Positions 10,301-18,944 of a stretch of 64,000 bases of DNA are shown piece after piece. The translations under genes were made by a program, and so were the position numbers. Numbering within the stretch: the first letter of the stretch is position 1; each line of letters begins with the position of its first letter. The notes under the pieces are model-generated. The model was not told the origin of the DNA. It ran no database searches and saw only the letters and a program-made list of their open reading frames with translations. Source of the stretch: Rhodohalobacter sulfatireducens (GTDB taxonomy: Bacteria; Bacteroidota; Rhodothermia; Balneolales; Balneolaceae); NCBI RefSeq assembly GCF_022012475.1, contig NZ_JAKLWS010000009.1, positions 86,143-150,142 on the forward strand, in the 5' to 3' direction.

Positions 10301-10679
10301 CTCCATTGATATCAGCCATTGTTACACCGGTTGACCAACTATCAGGTTCATGGATGAATCCAGCCGATTCTGTGATATCTTCGAACTCAAAATCTCCCTT
10401 GTTCAGATAAAGTCGATCCGCTACACTGTTTCCGGTAAAGAAAAGATCTGTCAATCCATCGTTATTTATATCTCCTGCGGCAACCCCTCCACCATCATAA
10501 AAATAGAGATAGTTCTGGATATTGAACTCCGGAGTGTTTTCCAAATTATTTGAAAAATCGATGTTGGTTTGAGATGAGCTGAGTTTGACAAAATTTGTAT
10601 TCCGCTTCTCAGAACAGCTTATTATCAAAAGAGAGCAGAATAAAAGAGAAAGAAAAAATCGAGCTGAGATGATCTTCAT
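7347..10679 (-). CDS. Large FG-GAP/VCBS repeat lipoprotein with central ASPIC/UnbV domain
   Basis: A 1110-residue exported lipoprotein (signal MKIISARFFLSLLFCSLLIISC, Cys at 22). Two propeller-like halves of VCBS repeats (DINNDGLTDLFFTG, DINGDNYLDIYVSR, DYDNDGDLDMFLLN; later DINEDGLDDYYFGG, DFDGDGHIDLFVAG) flank a central ASPIC/UnbV segment (SSGIGAKLFAYHD, LHFGLGEATELDSMVVIWPD, roughly 530-600). Proteins of this size and layout are common in Bacteroidota next to SusC/SusD receptors and are thought to sit on the cell surface; their ligand is unknown. This is the first gene of the minus-strand FG-GAP group. Many Asp-rich loops imply calcium binding (inference). Confidence 0.82.
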   Translation of the reverse strand: MKIISARFFLSLLFCSLLIISCSEKRNTNFVKLSSSQTNIDFSNNLENTPEFNIQNYLYFYDGGGVAAGDINNDGLTDLFFTGNSVADRLYLNKGDFEFEDITESAGFIHEPDSWSTGVTMADINGDNYLDIYVSRVNYLNKSGVNQLFINNGDSTFTERAEEFGLDFEGYSTQAAFFDYDNDGDLDMFLLNHSFHSENTYGEAAQLRQQQDPKAGDKLFRNDGDIFTDVTGQAGIISSALGYGLGVAVTDINRDGWMDIYVGNDFHEDDYLYINNGDGTFSESLYQIMGHTSSASMGNDTGDINNDGLTDLVSLDMMPNGHEEFMTSGGPDLVVVSDTKAEFGFGANNNRNTLQVNRGIRDDGLPRFSETAFASGVARTEWSWAALLADFNNSGFQDLFVTNGLPKRPNELDYVSALRRIRSQYSGEEQDDQTYALIERMSSVHVPNYMFKNQGDLTFKDVSVNWGFDEPTYSNGAVYTDLDNDGKLDLVTNNINSRASIFENKNSSADSTHYLKVTLGGENRNSSGIGAKLFAYHDEQVKYREQSPTRGFQSSVDHTLHFGLGEATELDSMVVIWPDRRYQTLRNIQADQTIEVLHSEASGQFDYQFFNQSKGTLLFENVTEEAGIDHRHRENVFNDFDREPLMPYKLSTLGPALAVADINEDGLDDYYFGGAKDFAGQLYVQQSDGSFQLLEVDDFRFDRASEDVDALFFDATGNGLKDLYVVSGGNEYTGASEELLDRLYINLGEGDFRKSTNSVPEIPVNSSSVTAADFDGDGHIDLFVAGHSVPWSYGVGPQNKLLLNNGKGVFSNVISQVAPDLEVIGNITAASWIQKPDGQLPDLIVAGEWMNPMYFENQGGQFNDLTEEKGLDGLNGLWQSIYVSDLNGNGLMDIVLGNFGTNSRLQASDESPLKLFVNDFNEDGQTAPIIAYNPDGEDRPFEQLDEILAQLPDVQEKIRSYRDYANKNLEQLFLPAKLDSALQKEVNGLRSVVLMNSVDEEFSVKTLPFESQLFPVMAIHSMDLNSDGNKDLILAGNIYDVKPSMGGRQDAGYGLVLLGDGDGNFRSIPHSESGFFIEGEVRSIRSIGINNNTDYLIIARNDDSPLIFRH

Positions 10680-10779
10680 ATAGAAAATTTGGATGCCGAA
10701 AGCCTTAACTCATGGTAACTACGTTTTATTGAAGATACTGTAGAGTAATGAACCCTTCAATTCTATTCGTGATGAATAG

Positions 10780-10869
10780 ACATGGTATTTTTATTACCAC
10801 TTTGAACGATGCTAAGAGAGAAATTTCATTTTAGTTTGGACTATATTCCGGCATGGAAAAATACCATGT
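10780..10869. repeat. 13-bp perfect inverted repeat with 64-bp spacer
   Basis: ACATGGTATTTTT at 10780-10792 is matched by its exact reverse complement at 10857-10869. It lies in the 205-bp gap between the start of the FG-GAP lipoprotein gene and the end of ispG. Role unknown; it could be a regulatory or transposon-derived inverted repeat. Confidence 0.6.
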
Positions 10870-10884
10870 CTCAGAGAAGCCTGA

Positions 10885-12117
10885 TCAAGCATCCACAGCT
10901 TCTTGCTTGCTGTAGTTATCAATAATATAATCTTCCAGGATTTTTCGGAATTCGGCTCCAATATTATCTCCACGCAGCGTTTTAAAGTGATCGCCATCCA
11001 CGTAAACAGGTGCCTTCGGTTCTTCAAAGGTTCCTGGTAACGAAATTCCGATATTGGCATGACGAGATTCCCCGGGTCCGTTAACCACACACCCCATTAC
11101 GGCAACATTCAAATCCTCAACTCCGGGGTAAATTTCCCTCCAGATTGGCATCTCTTCTACGATATATTTTTGAATTTCATCGGCCAGCTCCTGGAAATAG
11201 GTGCTTTTAGTTCGTCCACAACCCGGACAAGCTGTAACCTGCGGTATGAAATTACGAATGCCCATCGACTGAAGAATCTGCTGACAAATCCGAACCTCCT
11301 CTGCCCTGTCTGCTCCCGGCATTGGAGTGAGTGAAACCCTGATTGTATCTCCAATCCCTTTTTGCAGAAGTACAGCGAGGGCTACAGAGCTTGCTACTGT
11401 CCCTTTCATACCCATGCCGGCTTCGGTCAGACCAAGATGTAGAGGATAAGGAAGATCTTCCGCAATTCGCTGGTAAACGTTAATCAAATCCTGCACGCCG
11501 GACATTTTACAGCTTACAATAATCTTATTTGACGGCAGCCCAACCTCCTCAGCTAACTCCGTGGATCGCCTGGCACTTTCTACCATGGTGTCCAGCATTA
11601 CAGCTTTGGATGACTTTGGGTTTTCTTTCTGGTTATTCTCATCCATCTTTTGAGCCAGTAACTGCTGGTCGAGCGAACCCCAGTTTACACCAACTCGTAC
11701 CGGTTTATCGTATTTAATGGCTTGCTCTACAATCGTACAGAAATTCTCATCACGAGTTTTTGTGCCTGTATTTCCCGGGTTGATCCTAAATTTAGCCAAA
11801 GACTTGGCCATTTCGGGATACTTCGTTAAAAGTAAATGACCGTTGTAATGGAAATCCCCGATCACCGGAACGGTCACACCTCGATTAATTAATTTCTCTT
11901 TAATATGAGGAACCGCTTTGGCGGCAGCATCATTGTTCACTGTAATTCGTACAAGTTCTGAGCCGGCCTGATTTAGGTGATCTATTTGATCTACAGTTTC
12001 ATCAATATCTGCGGTGTCCGTATTCGTCATACTTTGTACAACAATTGGGTTATCACCACCTACAGATACATTTCCAACCTGAACAACAATCGATTTTCTT
12101 CTTTTTATTGGATTCAT
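10885..12117 (-). CDS. ispG: 4-hydroxy-3-methylbut-2-en-1-yl diphosphate synthase (IspG/GcpE)
   Basis: Converts methylerythritol cyclodiphosphate to HMBPP, the penultimate step of the MEP isoprenoid pathway, in the cytoplasm using a [4Fe-4S] cluster. Seen: the N-terminal TIM-barrel start ([26 protein letters not shown]), [10 protein letters not shown], and the C-terminal cluster ligands in [10 protein letters not shown] (two Cys) and [11 protein letters not shown] (one Cys). The 410-residue length is that of the compact bacterial form, without the large middle insertion typical of many Bacteroidia, plants and Chlamydia. Start at the ATG at 12117 gives the canonical N-terminus. It supplies isoprenoid precursors also needed for the UbiA-type polyprenyl enzyme further right. 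Confidence 0.97.
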   Translation of the reverse strand: MNPIKRRKSIVVQVGNVSVGGDNPIVVQSMTNTDTADIDETVDQIDHLNQAGSELVRITVNNDAAAKAVPHIKEKLINRGVTVPVIGDFHYNGHLLLTKYPEMAKSLAKFRINPGNTGTKTRDENFCTIVEQAIKYDKPVRVGVNWGSLDQQLLAQKMDENNQKENPKSSKAVMLDTMVESARRSTELAEEVGLPSNKIIVSCKMSGVQDLINVYQRIAEDLPYPLHLGLTEAGMGMKGTVASSVALAVLLQKGIGDTIRVSLTPMPGADRAEEVRICQQILQSMGIRNFIPQVTACPGCGRTKSTYFQELADEIQKYIVEEMPIWREIYPGVEDLNVAVMGCVVNGPGESRHANIGISLPGTFEEPKAPVYVDGDHFKTLRGDNIGAEFRKILEDYIIDNYSKQEAVDA

Positions 12118-12143
12118 AAAACAGTTGACAATTAACAGTTAGC

Positions 12144-12170
12144 AGTAGGCAATTTTATAATTTGCCTACT
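12144..12170. repeat. Intergenic palindrome (9-bp stem)
   Basis: AGTAGGCAA at 12144-12152 pairs with TTGCCTACT at 12162-12170, and AGTTGA (12123) with TCAACT (12172) extends the symmetry. It lies between the rhomboid stop and the ispG start. There is no T-tract on the minus strand, so it looks like a dispersed palindromic repeat rather than a terminator. Confidence 0.55.
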
Positions 12171-12187
12171 ATCAACTTTTCTATTTA

Positions 12188-13060
12188 TTAATTCTTTTTA
12201 CTTAACTCAAATAACTTCTTCTTCTCTTCCTTTGTAAGACCGTCATATCCTTTTTTGGAGATCTTTTCCAAAATCTCATCAAGCTCAGATTGGTCCGTTT
12301 CTTCAACGATTTCAACGTCACTCACTGAGTACATATTCTGATTTCGTTTCCGCTTTTTTTTCTTAGGTTTTTCTTGCCATAAACGCTCGATAGGTCGGAT
12401 ATAAGCCGAAAGATCTTTCCCCTGGTAATGAGCTTTAATGAGCAAATACCCAACTCCGGCACCGCCCAGGTGAACCAGTCTTGCCACATTGTCTCCTGCT
12501 CCGATAAACAACACATCCAGGGCAATCAATCCCGCAACAACAAATCGGGCTTCAATGGGCGGAAGAAAAATTAACATGATGGGAACACGCGGGAACATGT
12601 AAGCGAACGCTACCATTACCCCGAACACTGCTCCGGAGGCTCCAATCACATAACTGGTTCCATATAAGAATGAGAGTGCGATATGGAAAAAGGCACCACC
12701 AATTCCGGAACCGAGAAAAAGTACTGTAAATGAACGCGGGCCGATCGCCTCCTCAACCGAGCGTCCCATCCACCAAAGCCAAAGCATATTGAAAAGCAGG
12801 TGAAAGCCACCCCCATGGAGAAAAATGTATGTGATGAATCGCCAGGGTTGTGTTACGGCCGTCAACAGATTTGGATCAAAAGCTAAATAATCGATGAAAT
12901 ATCGATTTAGGGACACATTTCCAACCTGGATAGATCCAATCACCGCCTGAATGATAAACACTATTACACTGATAGCAATAATCGTACGGATGACGGTCGG
13001 GATTCGCATGAATCCACGTTTAAATGCCTCGAAAAATGATTCTTGCTGATACATTCTCAT
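12188..13060 (-). CDS. Rhomboid-family intramembrane serine protease
   Basis: A 290-residue polytopic membrane protease that cleaves transmembrane substrates. The catalytic serine lies in YVIGASGAVFGV and the catalytic histidine in RLVHLGGAGVGYLL; the HLLFNMLWLWWMG helix supplies the oxyanion His/Asn. The last 60 residues are a charged cytoplasmic tail (KKKKRKRNQ followed by an acidic segment and GLTKEEKKKLFELSKKN), a tail seen on many Bacteroidota rhomboids. It begins 3 bp after the stop of a second rhomboid gene, so the two are an operon pair. Natural substrates are unknown. Confidence 0.93.
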   Translation of the reverse strand: MRMYQQESFFEAFKRGFMRIPTVIRTIIAISVIVFIIQAVIGSIQVGNVSLNRYFIDYLAFDPNLLTAVTQPWRFITYIFLHGGGFHLLFNMLWLWWMGRSVEEAIGPRSFTVLFLGSGIGGAFFHIALSFLYGTSYVIGASGAVFGVMVAFAYMFPRVPIMLIFLPPIEARFVVAGLIALDVLFIGAGDNVARLVHLGGAGVGYLLIKAHYQGKDLSAYIRPIERLWQEKPKKKKRKRNQNMYSVSDVEIVEETDQSELDEILEKISKKGYDGLTKEEKKKLFELSKKN

Positions 13061-13063
13061 AAG

Positions 13064-13693
13064 TTATGAATAATAGCTGCCTTCACCCTTCAGCCCCCAA
13101 TATTTAATCAGAATAAACCCGACAACCATTCCTCCTAAGTGGGCAAAATGAGCAATTCCGCTATCAGGCCTCATTAATCCCGAGAAGAGCTCAATGACTC
13201 CAAAAATAGCCACAAAATATTTTGCCTTCATGGGAATAGGCGGTATTAAAAGCATGATATAACGGTCTGGAAACATCATTCCAAAGGCTAACAGTATCCC
13301 GTAAACGGCCCCTGAAGCACCAACTGTGGGAGCACCGGACCCTCCAACCCACATGTGAAGCAGAGCTGCGCCAATCCCGGTTAAAAAGTAGTAGATCGTA
13401 AATCGCTTGGTTCCCCAATAGTTTTCAATGCCCTGGCCAAAAATCCATAAGGCAAACAGGTTAAATAAAACGTGACTAAAACTACCATGCAGGAACATAT
13501 AAGTAACCAACTGCCAGGGCGCAAACAAACCTGAACCGATGGGCCATAATGCACCGAAACGCATCAGGAAGTTTTGAAACATCGGGTTTACCAATGCTAC
13601 AAACACCAAAAGATTAATAATCAGCAGGTGTTTAACTGCCGGTGGAAAAACTGAGAACTGAGTATTGGGTGAATAATTATCCTGGTAATTCAA
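13064..13693 (-). CDS. Rhomboid-family intramembrane serine protease (second copy)
   Basis: A 209-residue six-helix rhomboid without the cytoplasmic tail of its neighbour. Seen: FSHVLFNLFALWIFG, catalytic serine in PTVGASGAVYGIL, catalytic histidine in AHFAHLGGMVVGFIL. Its ATG lies 17 bases inside the end of the CrtI-like gene, implying translational coupling with that gene as well as with the following rhomboid. Both copies retain their catalytic residues, so neither appears to be an inactive iRhom-like form. Confidence 0.92.
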   Translation of the reverse strand: MNYQDNYSPNTQFSVFPPAVKHLLIINLLVFVALVNPMFQNFLMRFGALWPIGSGLFAPWQLVTYMFLHGSFSHVLFNLFALWIFGQGIENYWGTKRFTIYYFLTGIGAALLHMWVGGSGAPTVGASGAVYGILLAFGMMFPDRYIMLLIPPIPMKAKYFVAIFGVIELFSGLMRPDSGIAHFAHLGGMVVGFILIKYWGLKGEGSYYS

Positions 13694-15197
13694 AGAATTT
13701 TCTGTTATTGAATGTTTTTTTGACTCTTAAATATACGTTGTATCCGCTTAAAGTTACGCCTGGAATTCCCTGGCCAGGGAAAACGGTATCACCACAAAGA
13801 TATAAACCGCTGAATGGTGTTTGAGCCGGTGTCCAGTCGATTAAAGACCTCATCATACTCTGAGGAATTCCACCCACACGTCCTTTTTTTCGATAGACCC
13901 AATTCTGCCAGGTTACGGGTGATGCTGAAAATACCAATTTTAGCTCTGCTTTTGAAAAACCGGGTAACTTCTGTTTCAATATTTCTACAACCCTGTTCTG
14001 AACATGTTTCTTCGTCGTTTCATAATCTCCATTCAGATTAAACCAAAAAGATGGGTCAGTGTGAGCGGATACGTTTAAAACCCGCTCTCCTGCGGGGGCT
14101 CGTAGCGTGTCGTCTCTATCTGAAAATGAGACAAATACAGACCCAGATTCCAATCCCTGAATCGATTCATCTTCATTTAAATGAACCTGGTGATGAATGG
14201 ACATTTCAGCCGGGTATGGATCATCAGTTACAATACCGAGTGTAAATGCACCCCAGGCTTTTTGATATTTGTCTGATTCCTTTTGAAAATAATCAGATAT
14301 TTCACCTGTGGTAACCTCGCTCATGTTCCAAACCGGAAGATTGGAAATCACACGTTTTGCGGTATAACTTTTACCTTTAGAAGTTCTAACCTGGAAGTTA
14401 GTTCCTGTTTGTTCAATACTCAGAACCTTTTCTTTGGTATGAATTTTACTTCCCTTTTTCTCGATAAAATCTTGCAGAGTTTCCACCATTTTAATCAGTC
14501 CGCCCTTCACATAATAGTTAGTGTAATTTGTATATGTGATGGCCGGTGCTCCGAATAAAAAAGGAGTATCATTTGAGATAGACTGTGCTGAGATCATTAA
14601 CTGTTCGTCTAAAAAGCGAAAAAAATCAGGATTGGAAATTCCAATATCCAAAGCTGCATCCCTGACAGATTTTAAGGTATATGGAAGAACCCAAAGATCA
14701 CGAAGGTCATTTTTTAGAAGATGAAGTACTTCATTTAAAGCTCTAGGTGGAAAAAAATTATTCTTTCTTGAAACCCTCCATACTACATCTGAAATATCAA
14801 ATGCCAATCGCCAAAACTTATCCTGCTCAGATTCCTCTCCAAAATGCTTTTTCGACTCTGAAATCCATTTTTCACGATCCAGCCATCGAACAATCTTTTT
14901 ATCATCCATATGAATTGTCATGGATGGTTCAATCTTTTCTTTTGGCAACGTTATTCCTAAATGATCCTCCAATACCCGAAGAGGCTGATTTTCGTCGAAA
15001 CCAATTAAAGTTGTAGCCCCGGATTCAAAAATATATCCCTTTCGTTTATAGGAGGAGCTGCAACCACCGGGTACATGAGCAGCTTCTAGTACAAGAACAG
15101 AGTACCCGTCATTAGCTAACAAGCTCGCTGCCGTCAAACCGCCCATTCCGGCTCCAACAACAATCAGGTCAAAAGTTTTATTAGTAGATGATTTCAT
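13677..15197 (-). CDS. FAD-dependent desaturase/isomerase of the CrtI (phytoene desaturase/CRTISO) superfamily
   Basis: A 506-residue flavoenzyme. The N-terminal dinucleotide fold DLIVVGAGMGGLTAASLLA (residues 10-28) and LEAAHVPGGCSSSY mark the amine-oxidase/CrtI superfamily; the C-terminal FAD signature is LYLCGDTVFPGQGIPGVTLSGYN. Family members desaturate, saturate or isomerise carotenoids and related polyenes. No carotenoid synthase genes are close by, so the exact substrate is open; the all-trans-retinol saturase/carotene isomerase subgroup is as likely as a true phytoene desaturase. The gene overlaps the following rhomboid by 17 bp. Confidence 0.8.
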   Translation of the reverse strand: MKSSTNKTFDLIVVGAGMGGLTAASLLANDGYSVLVLEAAHVPGGCSSSYKRKGYIFESGATTLIGFDENQPLRVLEDHLGITLPKEKIEPSMTIHMDDKKIVRWLDREKWISESKKHFGEESEQDKFWRLAFDISDVVWRVSRKNNFFPPRALNEVLHLLKNDLRDLWVLPYTLKSVRDAALDIGISNPDFFRFLDEQLMISAQSISNDTPFLFGAPAITYTNYTNYYVKGGLIKMVETLQDFIEKKGSKIHTKEKVLSIEQTGTNFQVRTSKGKSYTAKRVISNLPVWNMSEVTTGEISDYFQKESDKYQKAWGAFTLGIVTDDPYPAEMSIHHQVHLNEDESIQGLESGSVFVSFSDRDDTLRAPAGERVLNVSAHTDPSFWFNLNGDYETTKKHVQNRVVEILKQKLPGFSKAELKLVFSASPVTWQNWVYRKKGRVGGIPQSMMRSLIDWTPAQTPFSGLYLCGDTVFPGQGIPGVTLSGYNVYLRVKKTFNNRKFFELPG

Positions 15198-15269
15198 ACT
15201 CCGCTTAACAAAACGGAGAGCGGGTTGGTTTCCGATTGTTCAAAATTTTGAAAGATGTGATCAATAAAA

Positions 15270-16001
15270 TTATGCTTCCTGAAGTTGTATCTCTTTATTT
15301 GCAAGAGTTGGACTCTCAACTTTCTTATCGAGCTCTATCTTCCCATCACGCAATCTTATAATTCTGCGAGCGTAATTAGCAATATCTGGTTCGTGCGTGA
15401 CAATAATGATTGTATTCCCTCCCCGGTGCAACTCCTCAAAGAGAAGCATAATTTCATCCCCTGTTTTCGTATCGAGGTTACCGGTAGGTTCATCGGCAAG
15501 TAATATGGAGGGATCATTTACGAGTGCGCGTGCAATCGCCACACGTTGTCTCTGTCCCCCGGAAAGTTCATTTGGTTTATGATCGAGTCGATCACCCAGG
15601 CCAACTTTGGTAAGAGTTGTGGTTGCCTGCTTTTTTCTCAATGAACTTTTCATGCCGGAATAGATCAAAGGTAATTCCACATTACTCAGGCAGTCGGTCC
15701 GTGGAAGTAAGTTAAATGTTTGGAATACAAATCCAATTTCACGATTTCTGATCTGGGCAAGCTCAGCATCATCGAGTTCACTAACCCGTTGTTCATTTAA
15801 AATATACTCGCCTGTTGTCGGGGTATCTAGACACCCAATGAGGTTCATAAGTGTAGATTTACCAGATCCGGACGGACCCATAATGGCTATGTATTCATTT
15901 TCCCGGACATTAAAAGTCACACCATCCAGGGCTCTTACAAGAGTCTGCCCCATCTGGTAATGTTTTGTCAAATCTTCAATTTCAATTACGTTCTTTGCCA
16001 T
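15270..16001 (-). CDS. ABC transporter ATP-binding protein, MacB/LolD type
   Basis: A 243-residue ATPase. Walker [10 protein letters not shown] (about 43-51), Q-loop VFQTFNLLP, signature [15 protein letters not shown], Walker [13 protein letters not shown] and H-loop VTHE are all intact. It is followed on the operon's upstream side, 21 bp away, by a periplasmic adaptor gene and then TolC, and two FtsX-type permeases lie 4 kb further upstream on the same strand. This composition fits a MacAB-TolC-type tripartite exporter in which ATPase and permease are separate polypeptides. Confidence 0.93.
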   Translation of the reverse strand: MAKNVIEIEDLTKHYQMGQTLVRALDGVTFNVRENEYIAIMGPSGSGKSTLMNLIGCLDTPTTGEYILNEQRVSELDDAELAQIRNREIGFVFQTFNLLPRTDCLSNVELPLIYSGMKSSLRKKQATTTLTKVGLGDRLDHKPNELSGGQRQRVAIARALVNDPSILLADEPTGNLDTKTGDEIMLLFEELHRGGNTIIIVTHEPDIANYARRIIRLRDGKIELDKKVESPTLANKEIQLQEA

Positions 16002-16022
16002 TTTGTATCCCGGCTTTATGGT

Positions 16023-17366
16023 TTAATTATTATTACTGACCACTATCTTATCACCATCAGAAAGTTCTCGCGATAGAACTCTGTAACTGCCCGTAACAAT
16101 CTCCTGACCGTCTTCCAGCCCACTCATAATTTGAATAAATGCATTGTCACTGATACCGGTTTCAACTTGAATCCTGTTTGCAGTACCATCGTTATTAACA
16201 AATACCACTTTTCTGAAATCCTCTCGGCTTCCCAGTTGATTTGGAGGGCTCTCCCCTGTTGATGTGGTATCTGACTGGGCAGTGCTGTCAGAAGCAAAAT
16301 CTCGGACTGTCACAGACTGTATAGGTACAGAAATAACGTCGTAAACAGTGTTTGTTTTGATATCAACGGTAGCAGACATTCCCGGTTTAAAATTGGGCGT
16401 AAACTCTACAGCCGGATTTTCGCTCACATTCATCGCTACAAAATCGGCCGTGGATTGTTCAAGGTTATGCGGGGTAGTAATTCTGACTTTAACCTTGTAA
16501 TTGGTTATCTGCTCAGCAGATCCCTGTCCTGTAACCTCTGCAGAGTTCGCAATTTCGGTAACCACGCCTTCAAAAGATCGATTCGGATAGGCATCCACTT
16601 CAAGGCTTGCGGTATCGGCCAGGCTTACATTTACAATATCATTCTCATTTACATCAACTTCTATCTCCATCTGCTCCAGCCGTGCTACGCGCATCATCTC
16701 CGTACCCGACATTTGTGCTTGACCAAGTACCCGTTCACCCTGTTCAACAGCAAGTTGAGTAATGGTACCATCTTGCGGGGCACGAACAACGGTTTGTTCA
16801 AGTTCTTCTTCAGCTTGTCTTAACTGAGCTCGGGCACTCTCTATCTGGTACTCAGCGGCCTTGAAGTTTGCTTTTTGAGCCTCGTAATTGTTCAGGGATT
16901 GCCTGTACTCAAGATCTGAGATCAAATCCTGGTCGTACAATTGTTGATTTTTCTCAAATTCAACTTCAGCCTGCAGCATATTTGCTCTTGCCTGTTCCAT
17001 TCGGGACTGTTGTGTGAGTAGTGCTGCGTTCAGGTTATCGATCTGGGCTTGATAAATATCCGGTTTGATTCGTACAAGCAGATCGCCTTGCCTTACAAAA
17101 TCACCCTCATTTACTGCTAATTCTATAATCTCTCCTGACACATCAGGTCGAATAATTACTTCTGTTTCCGGTTGAATTCGACCTGAAGCTGATACGATTT
17201 GAGTGATAGTCCGTCGTTCAATGATATCTGTCTCCACCGTTTTCTCAGCCGGCCCTCGATCTAACCAACCGGCTGTCTTCGCTATAACTCCAAGTACTAC
17301 AACAACAAGAAGTAGAATACCGAGAATCTTTAGCAAACTTTTGGTAGACGATTTCTTCTGTGCCAT
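16023..17366 (-). CDS. Periplasmic adaptor subunit (HlyD/MacA family)
   Basis: A 447-residue membrane-fusion protein that links an inner-membrane ABC pump to TolC. One N-terminal transmembrane helix (about 9-30), a lipoyl-like barrel (VSASGRIQPETEVIIRPDVSG, GDFVRQGDLLVRI), a coiled-coil hairpin (about 105-205: AALLTQQSRMEQARANMLQ ... AEYQIESARAQLRQAEEEL), the returning half-barrel (VVRAPQDGTITQL) and a membrane-proximal domain ending with GLEDGQEIVTGSYRVL. Located 31 bp downstream of the tolC-like gene and 21 bp upstream of the ATPase, so co-transcribed. Confidence 0.92.
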   Translation of the reverse strand: MAQKKSSTKSLLKILGILLLVVVVLGVIAKTAGWLDRGPAEKTVETDIIERRTITQIVSASGRIQPETEVIIRPDVSGEIIELAVNEGDFVRQGDLLVRIKPDIYQAQIDNLNAALLTQQSRMEQARANMLQAEVEFEKNQQLYDQDLISDLEYRQSLNNYEAQKANFKAAEYQIESARAQLRQAEEELEQTVVRAPQDGTITQLAVEQGERVLGQAQMSGTEMMRVARLEQMEIEVDVNENDIVNVSLADTASLEVDAYPNRSFEGVVTEIANSAEVTGQGSAEQITNYKVKVRITTPHNLEQSTADFVAMNVSENPAVEFTPNFKPGMSATVDIKTNTVYDVISVPIQSVTVRDFASDSTAQSDTTSTGESPPNQLGSREDFRKVVFVNNDGTANRIQVETGISDNAFIQIMSGLEDGQEIVTGSYRVLSRELSDGDKIVVSNNN

Positions 17367-17397
17367 TTTTTACCCCTTTTACTTATTCTATTCGCTT

Positions 17398-18768
17398 TTA
17401 AAATTCTACATCCTCGCCAGTAAACTGACCGAGGTAGTAGTCAAGTAGTTTCTCCTGGAAAATTAAATTATATCTTGACTGAGTGTAGTTCGACTGTGCT
17501 TCAACGTAGCTGGATTGAGCTTCGCTAAGTTCAATTAAGGTGCTTGCACCTACATTATATCGTTCTTGCTGTGTCTCAAAAGCTTTTTCACTTGCAATCA
17601 GTGATTTTTCAGCAGCATTAAATTCCTGCATATAAGAATCGTAATCATTGAATGCCTGTGTAACTTCCTGTATTACCTGCAACTTTGTGTTGTCTAAAGA
17701 GAGCTGAGCATTCTTTAACTGCACTTTCGCCGATTGAATATTGTTCATACGATTCCAGTTCTGGAAAATGGGAATACTTACAGAAAGCCCCAGAGAACGG
17801 TTCACCTGTTGATCAAAAAACTGATCATCAAAAGGTACATCTTCTCCCGCTAACGAATACTGATCACTGTAACGTGAAGAAAGACCCGCACTTGCTGAAA
17901 TGGATGGGTATAAGCTCCCTTTTGTAATTTTTAATTGGTATCGCAGATTATTGATATCAGCCTCTTCGCTTTTAATGTCAGCTCGATTCATCATTGCCTG
18001 ATCAACCAAATCATTCAGATCATACATGGAAAGCATTGAAACATCTTGTTGGTCTGGGAGATCCGGAACTACAAATTCGTATTGTCTCTGGGGATCAATC
18101 TGAAGCTGACGAATTAGAAGAAGTTTACTCATATTAAGAGCATTATTGCGCTGTGTGACACTCAATTCGTCATTTGCAACCTGGGCTTCCTGGTTGAATA
18201 AATCTACCGTTGGAAGCGAACCAACTTCTACTTGTGCTTCTATTTGTTCCAGCTGTCTTTGAGATGTGACAAGATTTTCCTGAGCAATTTCAAGTAGCTG
18301 CATATCCAGCAAAACTTGCAGGTATCTTGACGCGGTATTAAAAATTACATTTTCTCTTGCTCTGCGAAGACTTTCCTCACTCGATATTTTTGACTGTTGA
18401 CTGGCTCTCAAAGTTAGAATATTGTTAAAACCGTCAAACAGTGTAACATCTGCCCCTACTCTACCACTTACTGATTGAGAAGTGACGTCTACAAATGGAT
18501 CGAGTCCTTCACTAAAACGGTCAAAAATAAATTGCTGTCCAGCCGTTCTGGATCCGTTTAAATTACCAGAAACAGATGGGAGAAAATCAGCATATTCACT
18601 CTTTATATCGTTTTCAGCCAGGTTAAGGTTATTTTCAGCCTGCTTAAGTTGGTAATTGTTTTCAAGAGCCAAGTCGACAGCCTGTTGAAGGGTAATTCGT
18701 TCTGTTTGAGCAAACGAAACCAACGGTACAATCAGAAAGCACGTAAGTAGATAGAATATTCTTTTCAT
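17398..18768 (-). CDS. TolC-family outer-membrane efflux protein
   Basis: A 456-residue outer-membrane channel. Signal peptide ends at SFAQ (residue 21); the two TolC repeats are visible as long amphipathic helices beginning TLQQAVDLALENNYQLKQAENNLNLA and later DLVDQAMMNRADIKSEEADINNLRYQLKI, with LYPSISASAGLSSRYS as a beta-barrel strand. First gene of the adaptor-ATPase group, with about 175 bp of AT-rich leader before the next upstream gene. Likely function: exit duct for the MacAB-type pump; the exported substrate is unknown. Confidence 0.92.
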   Translation of the reverse strand: MKRIFYLLTCFLIVPLVSFAQTERITLQQAVDLALENNYQLKQAENNLNLAENDIKSEYADFLPSVSGNLNGSRTAGQQFIFDRFSEGLDPFVDVTSQSVSGRVGADVTLFDGFNNILTLRASQQSKISSEESLRRARENVIFNTASRYLQVLLDMQLLEIAQENLVTSQRQLEQIEAQVEVGSLPTVDLFNQEAQVANDELSVTQRNNALNMSKLLLIRQLQIDPQRQYEFVVPDLPDQQDVSMLSMYDLNDLVDQAMMNRADIKSEEADINNLRYQLKITKGSLYPSISASAGLSSRYSDQYSLAGEDVPFDDQFFDQQVNRSLGLSVSIPIFQNWNRMNNIQSAKVQLKNAQLSLDNTKLQVIQEVTQAFNDYDSYMQEFNAAEKSLIASEKAFETQQERYNVGASTLIELSEAQSSYVEAQSNYTQSRYNLIFQEKLLDYYLGQFTGEDVEF

Positions 18769-18944
18769 AAATATTGTAGTAGATTTTTTATTGCTTGTAA
18801 CATCTCTTTAGACGTAGACAAGTCTATAGCGTTTGGTTTTGAATTTAGACGAATAAGAGTAAACAGAGTTTCAAAATAATGTAGGCTCTACTACAAATAA
18901 ATACGTTTTTTTACATTTAATAAATGAAGGAACCAAACAGGTAT

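Noticed and set aside
1..10679. Enediyne biosynthetic gene cluster
   Set aside because: Only UnbU/UnbV-like genes are present; no polyketide synthase, thioesterase or tailoring genes in the window.
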